Assembly (NCBI RefSeq): GCF_008801815.1
Contig: NZ_VZOX01000004.1
Strand: one strand, 5' to 3'
DNA from: Edwardsiella anguillarum
Lineage (GTDB): Bacteria > Pseudomonadota > Gammaproteobacteria > Enterobacterales > Enterobacteriaceae
DNA: 64,000 nt
In this document: positions 45,006 through 53,172 of the stretch, piece by piece
Position numbering within the stretch: position 1 is the stretch's first letter
Layout of the letters: each line of letters opens with the position of its first letter
Notes under the pieces: model-generated
Told to the model about the DNA's origin: nothing
The model's input: the letters and a program-made list of their open reading frames with translations, nothing else
Databases searched by the model: none
Program-made: the position numbers and the translations under genes

Positions 45006-45344
45006 ATGTTTGCACAAATTCGGCGCATGAAACAGGGCCTGCTGATGGCCGGCCTGCTGGCGACATCCGCCCCGCTGTGGGCGGCAGAGTACTGGATCGA
45101 CGTCCGTGTACCGGAGCAATACCAGCAGGAGCACGTCAAGGGCGCCCACAATATTCCGCTCAAAAACCTGGCGCAGCGCATCGGCGCGCTGACCCAGGAC
45201 AAGAATGATACCCTGCATCTGTATTGCAACAGCGGGCGCCAGTCAGGCCAGGCGGAAGCGCTGCTGCAGCAGATGGGCTACCGCCACGCCGTCAATGCGG
45301 GCGGGCTGGAACAGGTCGCCAAGCACCAGCAAATGGTAAAATAA
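45006..45344 (+). CDS. pspE: PspE-like periplasmic rhodanese
   Basis: A 112-residue single-domain rhodanese with a signal peptide ending about ...PLWAA. The core WIDVRVPEQYQQEHVKGAHN and the active-site loop LYCNSGRQSGQ match E. coli PspE, a thiosulfate sulfurtransferase. In E. coli pspE belongs to the phage-shock operon; here it stands alone, away from pspA. AGGAG lies eight bases before the ATG. Confidence 0.9.
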   Translation: MFAQIRRMKQGLLMAGLLATSAPLWAAEYWIDVRVPEQYQQEHVKGAHNIPLKNLAQRIGALTQDKNDTLHLYCNSGRQSGQAEALLQQMGYRHAVNAGGLEQVAKHQQMVK

Positions 45345-45614
45345 TAACACCCTGCGCGGGGGCGGTCCGCTGTCACGCCGCCGCCGCGCTGCCGCATCGG
45401 TGAATGCCGACTTATTATCCACTCAGTAAAAAACCGCTTTAAACGAGTATAAAATAGCAACGATATCGGCTAATTATGGCAATTTAATACAAAAAAACCT
45501 TAACTGTTAGCTTTCTAAACATTTAATTTTCATCATTTCGTGCGCGGGATCGCTGTAATAATTCATTGGCAGGCTATCTTGGTTGTTAATTTACTAACAT
45601 AAAAGGAGTTGTCG
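45345..45614. other. AT-rich promoter region of the alcohol dehydrogenase
   Basis: About 270 bases with a strongly AT-rich second half and no gene. The promoter of the downstream dehydrogenase should lie here; I see no operator that I can name. AAGGAG (45603-45608) is the ribosome-binding site. Confidence 0.4.
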
Positions 45615-46766
45615 ATGACGACCTCAACGTTTTTCATTCCCAGTGTAAATATGATCGGTCGCGGTTGCCTGAACGAGGCGGCGGCGACGATGAAAGAGTA
45701 CGGCTACCACCAGGCGCTGATCGTCACCGACAGCGTGCTCAGTCGTCTGGGCGTCGTCGGCGACGTACAGGCGCTGCTGGCCAAGGTAGGCATTCAGAGC
45801 GCGGTGTATGACGGCACGCATCCCAACCCGACCACCGATAACGTCGCCGCAGGGCTGACGCTGCTGCGCGAGCACGGCTGCGACTGCGTGATTTCGCTGG
45901 GCGGCGGCTCGCCCCACGACTGCGCCAAAGGCATCGCACTGGTGGCGACCAACGGCGGGGATATCCGTGACTATGAAGGGGTCGATCGCTCACAGCACCC
46001 GCAGCTGCCGCTGATCGCCATCAACACCACCGCCGGTACTGCCTCTGAAATGACGCGCTTTTGTATCATCACCGATGTACAGCGTCACATTAAGATGGCC
46101 ATCGTCGACAAGCATGTCACCCCGATCCTTTCCGTCAACGATCCGCAGCTCATGCGCGGTATGCCGAAGGGGCTGACCGCCGCCACCGGAATGGATGCCC
46201 TGACCCACGCCGTAGAGGCCTATGTCTCTACCGCCGCGACCCCGATCACCGACGCCTGCGCGCTGAAGGCCATCACGATGATCAGCGCCCATCTGCGCGA
46301 CGCCGTCCGCGACGGCGACGATATGGCGGCGCGCGAAGCCATGGCCTATGCCCAGTTTCTGGCGGGGATGGCCTTTAACAATGCCTCTCTGGGGTATGTC
46401 CATGCGATGGCACACCAGCTGGGCGGCTTCTACGATCTGCCGCACGGCGTCTGCAATGCGATACTGCTGCCCCACGTACAGAGCTTCAACGCCCGCGCCT
46501 GCGCGGGGCGTCTGAAGGATATCGCGGCGGCGATGGGCGTCGCGGTTCAGGATATGGACGACGCACAGGGCGCCGAAGCCTGCATCGCCGCCATCCGCGG
46601 CCTGGCCCACGACGTGGCGATCCCGGCGGGTCTGCGCGAGCTGAAGGTGCGTGAAGAGGATCTGGACACCCTGGCCAACAACGCCCTGAAGGACGCCTGC
46701 GGTCTAACCAACCCGATCCAGGCCAGTCATGCGGAGATCGTGGCGATCTTCCGCGCCGCGCTGTGA
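45615..46766 (+). CDS. Iron-containing alcohol dehydrogenase
   Basis: A 383-residue group III alcohol dehydrogenase. It has the NAD loop VISLGGGSPHDCAKGIAL, TTAGTASEMTRF, and metal ligands in MDALTHAVEAY and HAMAHQLGGFYDLPHGVCNA. It resembles YiaY, FucO and 1,3-propanediol dehydrogenase; the substrate cannot be read from sequence. ATG at 45615 is chosen because AAGGAG is six bases upstream; a TTG two codons earlier is in frame. It stands between pspE and pgpC, where E. coli has neither. Confidence 0.9.
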   Translation: MTTSTFFIPSVNMIGRGCLNEAAATMKEYGYHQALIVTDSVLSRLGVVGDVQALLAKVGIQSAVYDGTHPNPTTDNVAAGLTLLREHGCDCVISLGGGSPHDCAKGIALVATNGGDIRDYEGVDRSQHPQLPLIAINTTAGTASEMTRFCIITDVQRHIKMAIVDKHVTPILSVNDPQLMRGMPKGLTAATGMDALTHAVEAYVSTAATPITDACALKAITMISAHLRDAVRDGDDMAAREAMAYAQFLAGMAFNNASLGYVHAMAHQLGGFYDLPHGVCNAILLPHVQSFNARACAGRLKDIAAAMGVAVQDMDDAQGAEACIAAIRGLAHDVAIPAGLRELKVREEDLDTLANNALKDACGLTNPIQASHAEIVAIFRAAL

Positions 46767-46773
46767 TCCCCGG

Positions 46774-46790
46774 CCCCGCCGACGGCGGGG
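46774..46790. terminator. Hairpin between convergent adh and pgpC
   Basis: CCCCGCC-GAC-GGCGGGG forms a 7-bp stem immediately after the dehydrogenase stop and before the convergent pgpC end. No T run follows, so termination would be weak or factor-aided. Confidence 0.5.
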
Positions 46791-46797
46791 CATCCGA

Positions 46798-47445
46798 TTA
46801 AGGCAGGCGCCGCAGCGCGCCCTCCTTATCGACCCGATAGCGAAAGCGACAGTAACTCAGCACTACATCATCCTGGCGACTATCGCTGTAGCCGCTGTAC
46901 AGCTGCAGCGGACGCCCGAGACAGCGCTCTAGCTGGCGCACCTTTTCCCGCCCCAAACAGCGGCGCGTCAGCGTCCAGCCGCCGAAGCGACGGCGCATCC
47001 GGGTGCCTATCAGCCTCACGCGCAGCAGAATGCCGCTGTCGCGATACACCTGCTCCACCAGCTGCTCGGGCGAACCGGTCAGCAGCCAGACCTGCGTCAT
47101 CGGGCACGCCAGATAGTCATCCAGACGCGCCCGCACCAGGGGAAAGGGCTGAACCCGGCGGCGAAACTGCGCCACGAACCGCGTCTCCAGCCCCCGCAGG
47201 CGCCCTTCCGAGCGACCAGCGGTCATACTCCACAGCAGCAGACTGACCGGACGCCGCGCCGCCCGCCCGGCGAATAGCAGCCCCAGCCCCACCGGCGGCA
47301 GGCACAGCAGCACCAGCGGCCAGTTCAGCGGCAGACGCCACAGCATGAAACGCAGAAAGCAGCCAAACAGATCCTGGCGGTGCAGCGTACCGTCCAGGTC
47401 AAAAAAGACCTGCCTGCGTACAGAATGTTCCCGCTGATGTATCAC
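46798..47445 (-). CDS. pgpC: Phosphatidylglycerophosphatase C
   Basis: A 215-residue HAD-family membrane phosphatase. The DxDGT nucleophile is in VFFDLDGTLHRQDLF, a hydrophobic segment LNWPLVLLCLPPVGLGLLF follows, and LLTGSPEQLV and YSGYSDSRQDDVVL supply motifs II-IV. It dephosphorylates phosphatidylglycerophosphate at the inner membrane. It lies next to yfhH and near tadA as in E. coli. Confidence 0.92.
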   Translation of the reverse strand: MIHQREHSVRRQVFFDLDGTLHRQDLFGCFLRFMLWRLPLNWPLVLLCLPPVGLGLLFAGRAARRPVSLLLWSMTAGRSEGRLRGLETRFVAQFRRRVQPFPLVRARLDDYLACPMTQVWLLTGSPEQLVEQVYRDSGILLRVRLIGTRMRRRFGGWTLTRRCLGREKVRQLERCLGRPLQLYSGYSDSRQDDVVLSYCRFRYRVDKEGALRRLP

Positions 47446-47599
47446 GACCGCCTCCCGTTACCCGCGTCGGGTCTATGTCGCTCGCGCTGACAAATTATGA
47501 CGATGACGTCATGATATGGAGTTTATGCAGCAAGCGAGGTTTCGCCTCATGGGGCTGACACTATGGCAAACTATCCCCTCGCATGCAAAGGGGACATTT

Positions 47600-48451
47600 A
47601 TGAGCAGCTTGGTGAGAATAAAACAGCTTTATCATTCGCTGGCACAAAACGAGCGTAAGCTGGCCGATTTTATCCTCTCCTCGCCGGAGCAGCTGGGCAA
47701 GCTAAGCTCTCAGGAGCTGGCCAATACGCTCGGTATCAGCCAGTCCAGCGTGGTTAAGTTCGCCCAAAAGCTGGGTTTCCGCGGCTTTCCCGCGCTAAAG
47801 CAGGATATCTCGGCCCATCTGCTGCGCCATCAGGCGCCGGCTAACGAGGCCGCGCTCCATCACGGTATTCTACGCCACGATCCGCTCAAGGTGGTCGGCG
47901 AAAAGCTGATGGCGGAAAAGATCGCGGCGCTGCAGTCCACCCTGACCATCAACCATGAGGAGCAGCTGCAGCAGGCGCTGCGCATGCTGCTCAGCGCCCG
48001 GCGCATTGTTATTACCGGCCTCGGCGCCTCCGGCCTAGTGGCCAAGGACTTCGCCAATAAGCTGATGCAGATTGGCCTGGCGGCCTACGCCGAATCGGAT
48101 GCCCATGTGCAGATAGTCTGTGCCCAGGCCATGCAGCCGCAGGATCTCCTGATGGCCATCTCTTACAGCGGCGAACGCAAAGAGGTCAATATGGCCGCCG
48201 CAACGGCCCGCCGCCGCGGCGCCCAGGTGCTGGCCCTGACCGGCTTCTCCCCCAATCCCCTACAGGATCTGGCGTCGCTGACGCTGTATACCGTCATCGA
48301 TGCCCACGCCGATCAGACCACCGCCATCTCCTCACGTATTGCGCAAAGCACCCTGACGGATCTGCTGTATATGGGGATCGTCCAGCAGAACGCGGAGCAC
48401 GCCTGCCTGCATATTCGCAACAGCTGCGCGCTAGTCAAGACGCTGGAGTAA
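47600..48451 (+). CDS. yfhH: YfhH, RpiR/MurR-family transcriptional regulator
   Basis: A 283-residue regulator with an N-terminal RpiR helix-turn-helix (LSSQELANTLGISQSSVVKF) and a C-terminal SIS domain (RIVITGLGASGLVAKDFANKL) that usually binds a phosphosugar. ATG at 47600 has AAGGGG upstream; the open frame extends to 47516. Its effector and targets are unknown in E. coli. It is divergent from pgpC. Confidence 0.9.
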   Translation: MSSLVRIKQLYHSLAQNERKLADFILSSPEQLGKLSSQELANTLGISQSSVVKFAQKLGFRGFPALKQDISAHLLRHQAPANEAALHHGILRHDPLKVVGEKLMAEKIAALQSTLTINHEEQLQQALRMLLSARRIVITGLGASGLVAKDFANKLMQIGLAAYAESDAHVQIVCAQAMQPQDLLMAISYSGERKEVNMAAATARRRGAQVLALTGFSPNPLQDLASLTLYTVIDAHADQTTAISSRIAQSTLTDLLYMGIVQQNAEHACLHIRNSCALVKTLE

Positions 48452-48575
48452 CCGGCGCAGAAAGGTTTTTCAATGTGCGGGGGAGTGTGCAAAAATACGC
48501 GCATACGCGATCGCGCAGAGGAAGTTAATCACGCTATCTGCATGATATTTAAATTATATTTCTTAAGTGACTAGA

Positions 48576-48836
48576 ATGGCGTTACTGATTACCAAGAAGT
48601 GCATCAACTGCGACATGTGCGAACCGGAGTGCCCCAATCAGGCGATCTCGATGGGGGAGCAGATTTACCAGATCGATCCGGCGCGCTGCACCGAATGCGT
48701 CGGTCACTACGACGAGCCGACCTGTATCAAGGTCTGCCCGATCGATAACACCATCATCCGCGATCCGGCGCACGCCGAAAGCGAAGAGCAGCTGTGGGAC
48801 AAGTTTGTGCGACTGTACCACAGCGACGTCCTGTAA
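48576..48836 (+). CDS. yfhL: YfhL, 2[4Fe-4S] ferredoxin
   Basis: An 86-residue ferredoxin with CINCDMCEPECPN and a second cluster CTECVGHYDEPTCIKVCP, where the extended spacing between cysteines is typical of the Alvin-type family. It aligns end to end with E. coli YfhL. ATG at 48576 is the family start. It probably acts as a low-potential electron donor; the partner is unknown. Confidence 0.95.
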   Translation: MALLITKKCINCDMCEPECPNQAISMGEQIYQIDPARCTECVGHYDEPTCIKVCPIDNTIIRDPAHAESEEQLWDKFVRLYHSDVL

Positions 48837-48857
48837 GCGGGCCGCCGCCCGCGTCGC

Positions 48858-49535
48858 TCAGCGGCAGTGGCCGCGGGCGTCGAAACGGGCCTCGCCGTCT
48901 GGCACCAGCGTTTTCGCCACCTGCCCCTCCTCCATGGAGGGCAGCACCGCAAAGTGCCCCTTCATCTCCACGTAAACCGCCTGTCCCGGCGCCGGACGGG
49001 CGTTAATATAGGCCTGCTCGAGCTCGACGGTGCTGCTCACCGGATACACGTTGTCCGTCGCGCAGTCGTGAAACGTGGCGGCATCCGCCATATAGCGGTA
49101 CATCCCTTTCACGCTCATCGCCGTCACCGGCAGCGGCGAGGTGGCCGCCTTCAGCGTGTAATTGAACGGCGAGTCGATCTCATTGCCGCTGGTGTCCAGC
49201 AGGCGCATGTCATTCCCGACCGGACGGAAGTAACGCTTCTCGCCGTCGCTGCCGATCAGCACCAGGCGATCGGCGGTGCGCTGCCAGCGCCCGTATTCGG
49301 CGAAGCTCTGATCGCCGTCGCGACTAGCGCGGTAGATCGATTTCAGGACAAAGCTGCCGTCCTTGTCCAAGAACAGCGACATCTCCATGCCGCCGCAGTC
49401 GGCGCACGGCAGCGTACCTTGAAAACTCTGCGCCATCGGCACCAGAGGCTGTTCAGCGTACTGCGTACGCGCATGACACCCAAACAGGGTGATCACCCCC
49501 GCCGCCAACAACAGCGAAATAGCCAGTTTTTTCAC
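48858..49535 (-). CDS. nlpE: NlpE (CutF), envelope stress lipoprotein
   Basis: About 225 residues with lipobox FGC (Cys20), then PCADC (Cys44 and Cys47) in the N-terminal barrel, and a C-terminal OB-like domain with two further Cys. In E. coli NlpE activates the Cpx response on surface contact or when lipoprotein transport or disulfide formation fails. GTG at 49535 is the chosen start because AGGAG lies seven bases upstream and the signal peptide begins there. Its neighbour yfhL belongs to a distant locus in E. coli, so the gap marks a rearrangement junction. Confidence 0.92.
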   Translation of the reverse strand: MKKLAISLLLAAGVITLFGCHARTQYAEQPLVPMAQSFQGTLPCADCGGMEMSLFLDKDGSFVLKSIYRASRDGDQSFAEYGRWQRTADRLVLIGSDGEKRYFRPVGNDMRLLDTSGNEIDSPFNYTLKAATSPLPVTAMSVKGMYRYMADAATFHDCATDNVYPVSSTVELEQAYINARPAPGQAVYVEMKGHFAVLPSMEEGQVAKTLVPDGEARFDARGHCR

Positions 49536-49631
49536 AGTTTCTCTCCTACTGTGCAAACGAATGCAATATCAAGCGGGCGACCTGCATGTCCCCCGGCGCC
49601 GCCGACCCTGCGGCAGCGCGAAAAAAGCGCT

Positions 49632-50048
49632 CTAACCCGGAATGACCTTGCCGCGCAGCGACTTCAGCGATCCGCGCCGTGTTTTATCGTCGGTACGCCG
49701 ACGACGCGCGCCGCGGCTGGGCGCCGTGGCCCGGCGCGGCTTAGCCACCTCTGAGGCCTGACGGATCAGCGCCGCCAGGCGGGCCAGCGCATCGTCGCGG
49801 TTCTGTGCCTGGGTACGGAATGACTGGGACTTGATCACCACCACGCCGTCATCCGTAATCAAATGGTGCTGCATGGCCAACAGCCGCTGCTGGTAAACCG
49901 GCGGCAGGCTGGAGGCGCGAATATCGAAGCGCAGGTGAATGGCGCTGGACACTTTATTGACGTTCTGCCCACCGTTTCCCTGCGCGCGAATGGCGCTCAG
50001 CGAGATCTCCCGTTCGGGGATCGCCAGGCGGGCGTTGATATACAGCAT
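49632..50048 (-). CDS. arfB: ArfB, ribosome-rescue peptidyl-tRNA hydrolase
   Basis: A 138-residue protein with the release-factor GGQ motif at residues 26-28 (RAQGNGGQNVNKVSS) and a basic, disordered C-terminal tail rich in Arg and Lys, which enters the empty mRNA channel. It frees ribosomes stalled on messages without stop codons. The start is 50048 (MLYINARLAIPE). It starts just before yaeQ ends, so translation is probably coupled. Confidence 0.95.
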   Translation of the reverse strand: MLYINARLAIPEREISLSAIRAQGNGGQNVNKVSSAIHLRFDIRASSLPPVYQQRLLAMQHHLITDDGVVVIKSQSFRTQAQNRDDALARLAALIRQASEVAKPRRATAPSRGARRRRTDDKTRRGSLKSLRGKVIPG

Positions 50049-50049
50049 C

Positions 50050-50598
50050 TCAGACGCTACCCTGCTGCCAGACATCCAGCGCGATCTCGATGCTGTGCGC
50101 GGTATCGGAAACCCACAGCTGCCCCTCCTGGCGCGTCACCTGCAAATCCATGGTTCTGGTCGCCAGCGCCGCCAGCCGGCTCAGGGCCTCATCATCGATA
50201 AAATAGATGCTCAGCGAGCGCAGCGTCGCCAGCCGCGCCTGATTCTGCTGCCACCAGACCCGTGCGGCCCGCTCACTATAGGCATACAGCACCACCTGGC
50301 GCGATAACGAGCAGGCTTTTTTAAGACGTTTCTCATCCGGCAGGCCCAGCTCAATCCACAGATCCACGCCGTTGTAGTCGTTACGCAGCCACAGCTCTGG
50401 TTCGTCGTCTGCGCAAAGTCCCTTGGTAAACGTCAGCCGCTCATCCGCATGACAGCACCAGGCCAGCAGGCGCAGCATCATGCGCTGCTCCGTCTCGGAG
50501 GGGTGCTGCGCCAGCGTCAGCGCGGCATCCTGATAGTGGTGCCGATCCATGTCGGCAATATTGACGTTGGCCTTATAAATGGTTGCCTTCAGTGCCAT
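50050..50598 (-). CDS. yaeQ: YaeQ family protein
   Basis: A 182-residue protein that aligns with E. coli YaeQ (MALKATIYKANVNIADMDRH at the start, LWIELGLPDEKRLKKAC inside). The family has a PD-(D/E)XK nuclease-like fold but no proven activity. ATG at 50598 has GGGG upstream. It is co-transcribed with arfB and divergent from yaeP. Confidence 0.93.
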   Translation of the reverse strand: MALKATIYKANVNIADMDRHHYQDAALTLAQHPSETEQRMMLRLLAWCCHADERLTFTKGLCADDEPELWLRNDYNGVDLWIELGLPDEKRLKKACSLSRQVVLYAYSERAARVWWQQNQARLATLRSLSIYFIDDEALSRLAALATRTMDLQVTRQEGQLWVSDTAHSIEIALDVWQQGSV

Positions 50599-50817
50599 GC
50601 GTTTCCCCATTTCGAATCTTTACGCCATTTTACCCGTTTTTACCGCCCGGCACGAATCCATGCCGGGGGAAAAGCACACTTTTTATCGTCGGGCGCCGTT
50701 GCGCCCCGCTGCCGCCGGAGCAACCCTGTGATATAGTCAAAATGGAGATTTATCCGCAGGTAAGCCCAGCTCACCCGCAGGATAACGCCACCGGGTTACG
50801 CTCTATAGGAGAAGACG

Positions 50818-51018
50818 TTGCAACAATACTCTGCGTTGGTTCGGCGTAGATATGCCGAGATCGCCAGCGGCGACCTCGGCTATATCCCCGATGCAGTAGG
50901 GTGTGCCTTAAAGGCACTGGATGCGGTTGCGGCCGATGAACAGCTGCCACCGGCCGTTAGGGAACAGGCGGCCTATGCCGCCGCGAACTTATTGGTGAGT
51001 GATTATGTCGACGACTGA
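50818..51018 (+). CDS. yaeP: YaeP, small conserved protein
   Basis: A 66-residue protein matching E. coli YaeP (RYAEIASGDLGYIPDAVGC, AAYAAANLLVSDYV). It starts with TTG, six bases after AGGAGA. Its function is unknown. It overlaps rof by 14 bases, so the two are coupled. Confidence 0.93.
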   Translation: MQQYSALVRRRYAEIASGDLGYIPDAVGCALKALDAVAADEQLPPAVREQAAYAAANLLVSDYVDD

Positions 51019-51265
51019 AGAGTATCAACCCATCAACTGCGATGATTACGACAGCCTGGAGCTCGCCTGCCAGCACCATTTGGTTCTGCAGATCGTTCTG
51101 CGCGACGGTGAAGCGCTCGAAGGACAGGCCAGCGATCTGATTTCCCGCAAGCACGTGGAGTATCTGCTGGTCACCAGCCAAGGCCAGCCGCGCGAGCTCC
51201 GTCTGGATCACATTGCCCGCTTTAGCCACCCGACGCTGGGCACCGTCACCATCAGCATGTCGTAG
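51005..51265 (+). CDS. rof: Rof, Rho transcription-termination inhibitor
   Basis: An 86-residue Sm-like protein matching E. coli Rof/YaeO (YQPINCDDYDSLELACQHHL). It binds the primary RNA site of Rho and inhibits termination. ATG at 51005 is the family start; GTG at 50999 is in frame. Confidence 0.94.
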   Translation: MSTTEEYQPINCDDYDSLELACQHHLVLQIVLRDGEALEGQASDLISRKHVEYLLVTSQGQPRELRLDHIARFSHPTLGTVTISMS

Positions 51266-51285
51266 CGACGTGCACTCTCCCATTC

Positions 51286-51311
51286 AGTCGGGGCCCCACG
51301 GGGCCCCGACT
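51286..51311. terminator. GC hairpin between rof and the cytochrome c gene
   Basis: AGTCGGGGCCCC-AC-GGGGCCCCGACT is a long perfect inverted repeat between two convergent genes. It has no T run but is very stable and probably serves both. Confidence 0.6.
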
Positions 51312-51316
51312 CGCCA

Positions 51317-51640
51317 TTACGGCGCCGCCGGCGGCGTCAGGCTAGCATAGTACGCCGCCAGATCCGCCATATCTTGCCCGCTGAGGCGCGCCACATAGGC
51401 CGACATGATCCCCGCCTGCCCACCGTGGCGCGTCCCGGCCTTATATTCCTGCATCGCCTCCACCAGGCGCTGCGCACTCAGCCCGGCCAGCGGCGGATAG
51501 ATCGGCGTCAGCCCCTGCCCCTGAACCCCGTGGCAGGAGGCGCAGGATGCAGACTTCTGCCGTCCAGCGGCGGCATCGCCGCCCGCCTGCGCCGCCAGGG
51601 GCAACGCCAGCGCCAGTATCCCCATCACACCCCGTTTCAT
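51317..51640 (-). CDS. Small periplasmic c-type cytochrome
   Basis: A 107-residue class I cytochrome c with a signal peptide (cleavage about ...AAQA), a single haem site C33-A-S-C36-H37 and likely axial Met79. It resembles cytochrome c553/c5-type electron carriers. E. coli K-12 has no such gene here. Its partner cannot be read from context: it lies between rof and tilS with no oxidase nearby. Confidence 0.88.
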   Translation of the reverse strand: MKRGVMGILALALPLAAQAGGDAAAGRQKSASCASCHGVQGQGLTPIYPPLAGLSAQRLVEAMQEYKAGTRHGGQAGIMSAYVARLSGQDMADLAAYYASLTPPAAP

Positions 51641-51672
51641 CGCTATCCTCCTGAGAAATCCGTTGTCGTACC

Positions 51673-52992
51673 CTACATCCAGTCCTTAGACCAGTGAATA
51701 TTCCACGCCGTTTCCCCGGCCGGCGCCACCCCCTCTTGGGTAACAAATACGCCCAGCGCGGCGATCAGACGCTCACCATAATACAGCATCGGGGTGCGCT
51801 CACGCTCCCAGGGCGGAATATGCATCTCCTGCCAGATTTTTTTTATCGCCCGGGAGTGGCGGCGTCCCACGATGCGCAGCACTCCCTGCGCACAAAAACG
51901 GATGGTGACGGCTTCGTCGGGCGCCGGAGCCCGCACGCAGACGCCCCGGCTGCCAATCTGCAGCTCCCCCAGCCCATCGGGCAGCGTCAGCGGCTTACGC
52001 AGATCCCAGCGTAGCACCTCGTCGCGCAGCGAGCGCAGCGGCGGCAGCAGGTAGAGCCGACGCCGGAAGCGACGCACCTGGCATTTGGCCAGGTGCAGCT
52101 GCGGCTCGGCGTCCTCACGGGCCAGCGCGACCTCGTGCCAGAGGCGCTGCAGCTGCTCGCGCGTCGGCATCATCACCCCAAAGCAGGCGATCCAGCGCCG
52201 CAGCAGCGCATAGCGTTTGGCCTCGGAGAGCGGCAGCAGGCCGTCGATGCTCAGGGCATCATCTTCGCTCATCAGCGCCTGCAGCGACTCCATCAGCAGT
52301 TCGTCCAGCAGCTGCTCCTGTTCGGCGCACAGGCTGGCGCTGCGCGCCACGGCCTCTGAAAAATGGGGCCAACGCTCACGCAGCAGCGGCACAATGCGCA
52401 TACGCAGGAAGTTGCGATCGAAGCGGGCATCGGTATTGCTGTCATCCTCGACCCAGGAGAGATCGTGCGCCTGCGCATAGGCCATGAGCTGTTCACGGGA
52501 AATATCCAGCAGCGGACGCAGCTGTTCGCAGGCGAAAAACGGCATGCTTTGCGCCATCGCCGACAGGCCGGTCGGGCCGCTGCCGCGTTTGAGCGCCAGC
52601 AGGAAGGTTTCGCACTGATCGTCCAGATGCTGTGCGGTCAGCAGGGTTTCATGACTGTCGATCAGCTCGGCAATCCCCCGGTAGCGGGCATCACGCGCCG
52701 CGGCCTCCACGCTGTTGCGCTGAGTATCGACCTGAACGCGCAGTATATGCAGCGGCACCTGCCACAGATAGCACACCGACTCACAGTGGTCGACCCACTG
52801 ATCGGCGAAATGGCTCAGTCCATGGTGCACATGCACCACCCGCAGGCGTAAATGGGGAAGACGGCTGGCGCGCAGCTGTACCAGCGCATGCAGCAGCACC
52901 GTGGAGTCCAGGCCGCCGCTAAAGGCAACCAACAGATGCCGGCGCCCGGCCAGCCTGTCGGCAATGTGCCTCTGGATATCTAGGGTATTCAT
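51673..52992 (-). CDS. tilS: tRNA(Ile)-lysidine synthase
   Basis: A 439-residue enzyme with the PP-loop SGGLDS (25-30), then VVHVHHGLSHFADQWVDHC, and the C-terminal TilS domains. It modifies C34 of tRNA-Ile(CAU) to lysidine so that it reads AUA. ATG at 52992 matches the family start, seven codons inside the open frame. It lies near rof, yaeP and yaeQ as in E. coli. Confidence 0.95.
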   Translation of the reverse strand: MNTLDIQRHIADRLAGRRHLLVAFSGGLDSTVLLHALVQLRASRLPHLRLRVVHVHHGLSHFADQWVDHCESVCYLWQVPLHILRVQVDTQRNSVEAAARDARYRGIAELIDSHETLLTAQHLDDQCETFLLALKRGSGPTGLSAMAQSMPFFACEQLRPLLDISREQLMAYAQAHDLSWVEDDSNTDARFDRNFLRMRIVPLLRERWPHFSEAVARSASLCAEQEQLLDELLMESLQALMSEDDALSIDGLLPLSEAKRYALLRRWIACFGVMMPTREQLQRLWHEVALAREDAEPQLHLAKCQVRRFRRRLYLLPPLRSLRDEVLRWDLRKPLTLPDGLGELQIGSRGVCVRAPAPDEAVTIRFCAQGVLRIVGRRHSRAIKKIWQEMHIPPWERERTPMLYYGERLIAALGVFVTQEGVAPAGETAWNIHWSKDWM

Positions 52993-53172
52993 GGAAGTAT
53001 TTGCGGCTTTCACCGCCCTGCATCGATAAGTATCAGCACGTTAACCAGCAATTCCGCGAGAAGCAAGCCCCTTGCTCTCCACGCCGCGCCGGGAAGCGTT
53101 CCCCGGCGCAAACGCCGTCGGTCTCCGCGCCGTTTGATGCCGCCGCGCGGGCGGCATCCCCGATATCCGATT

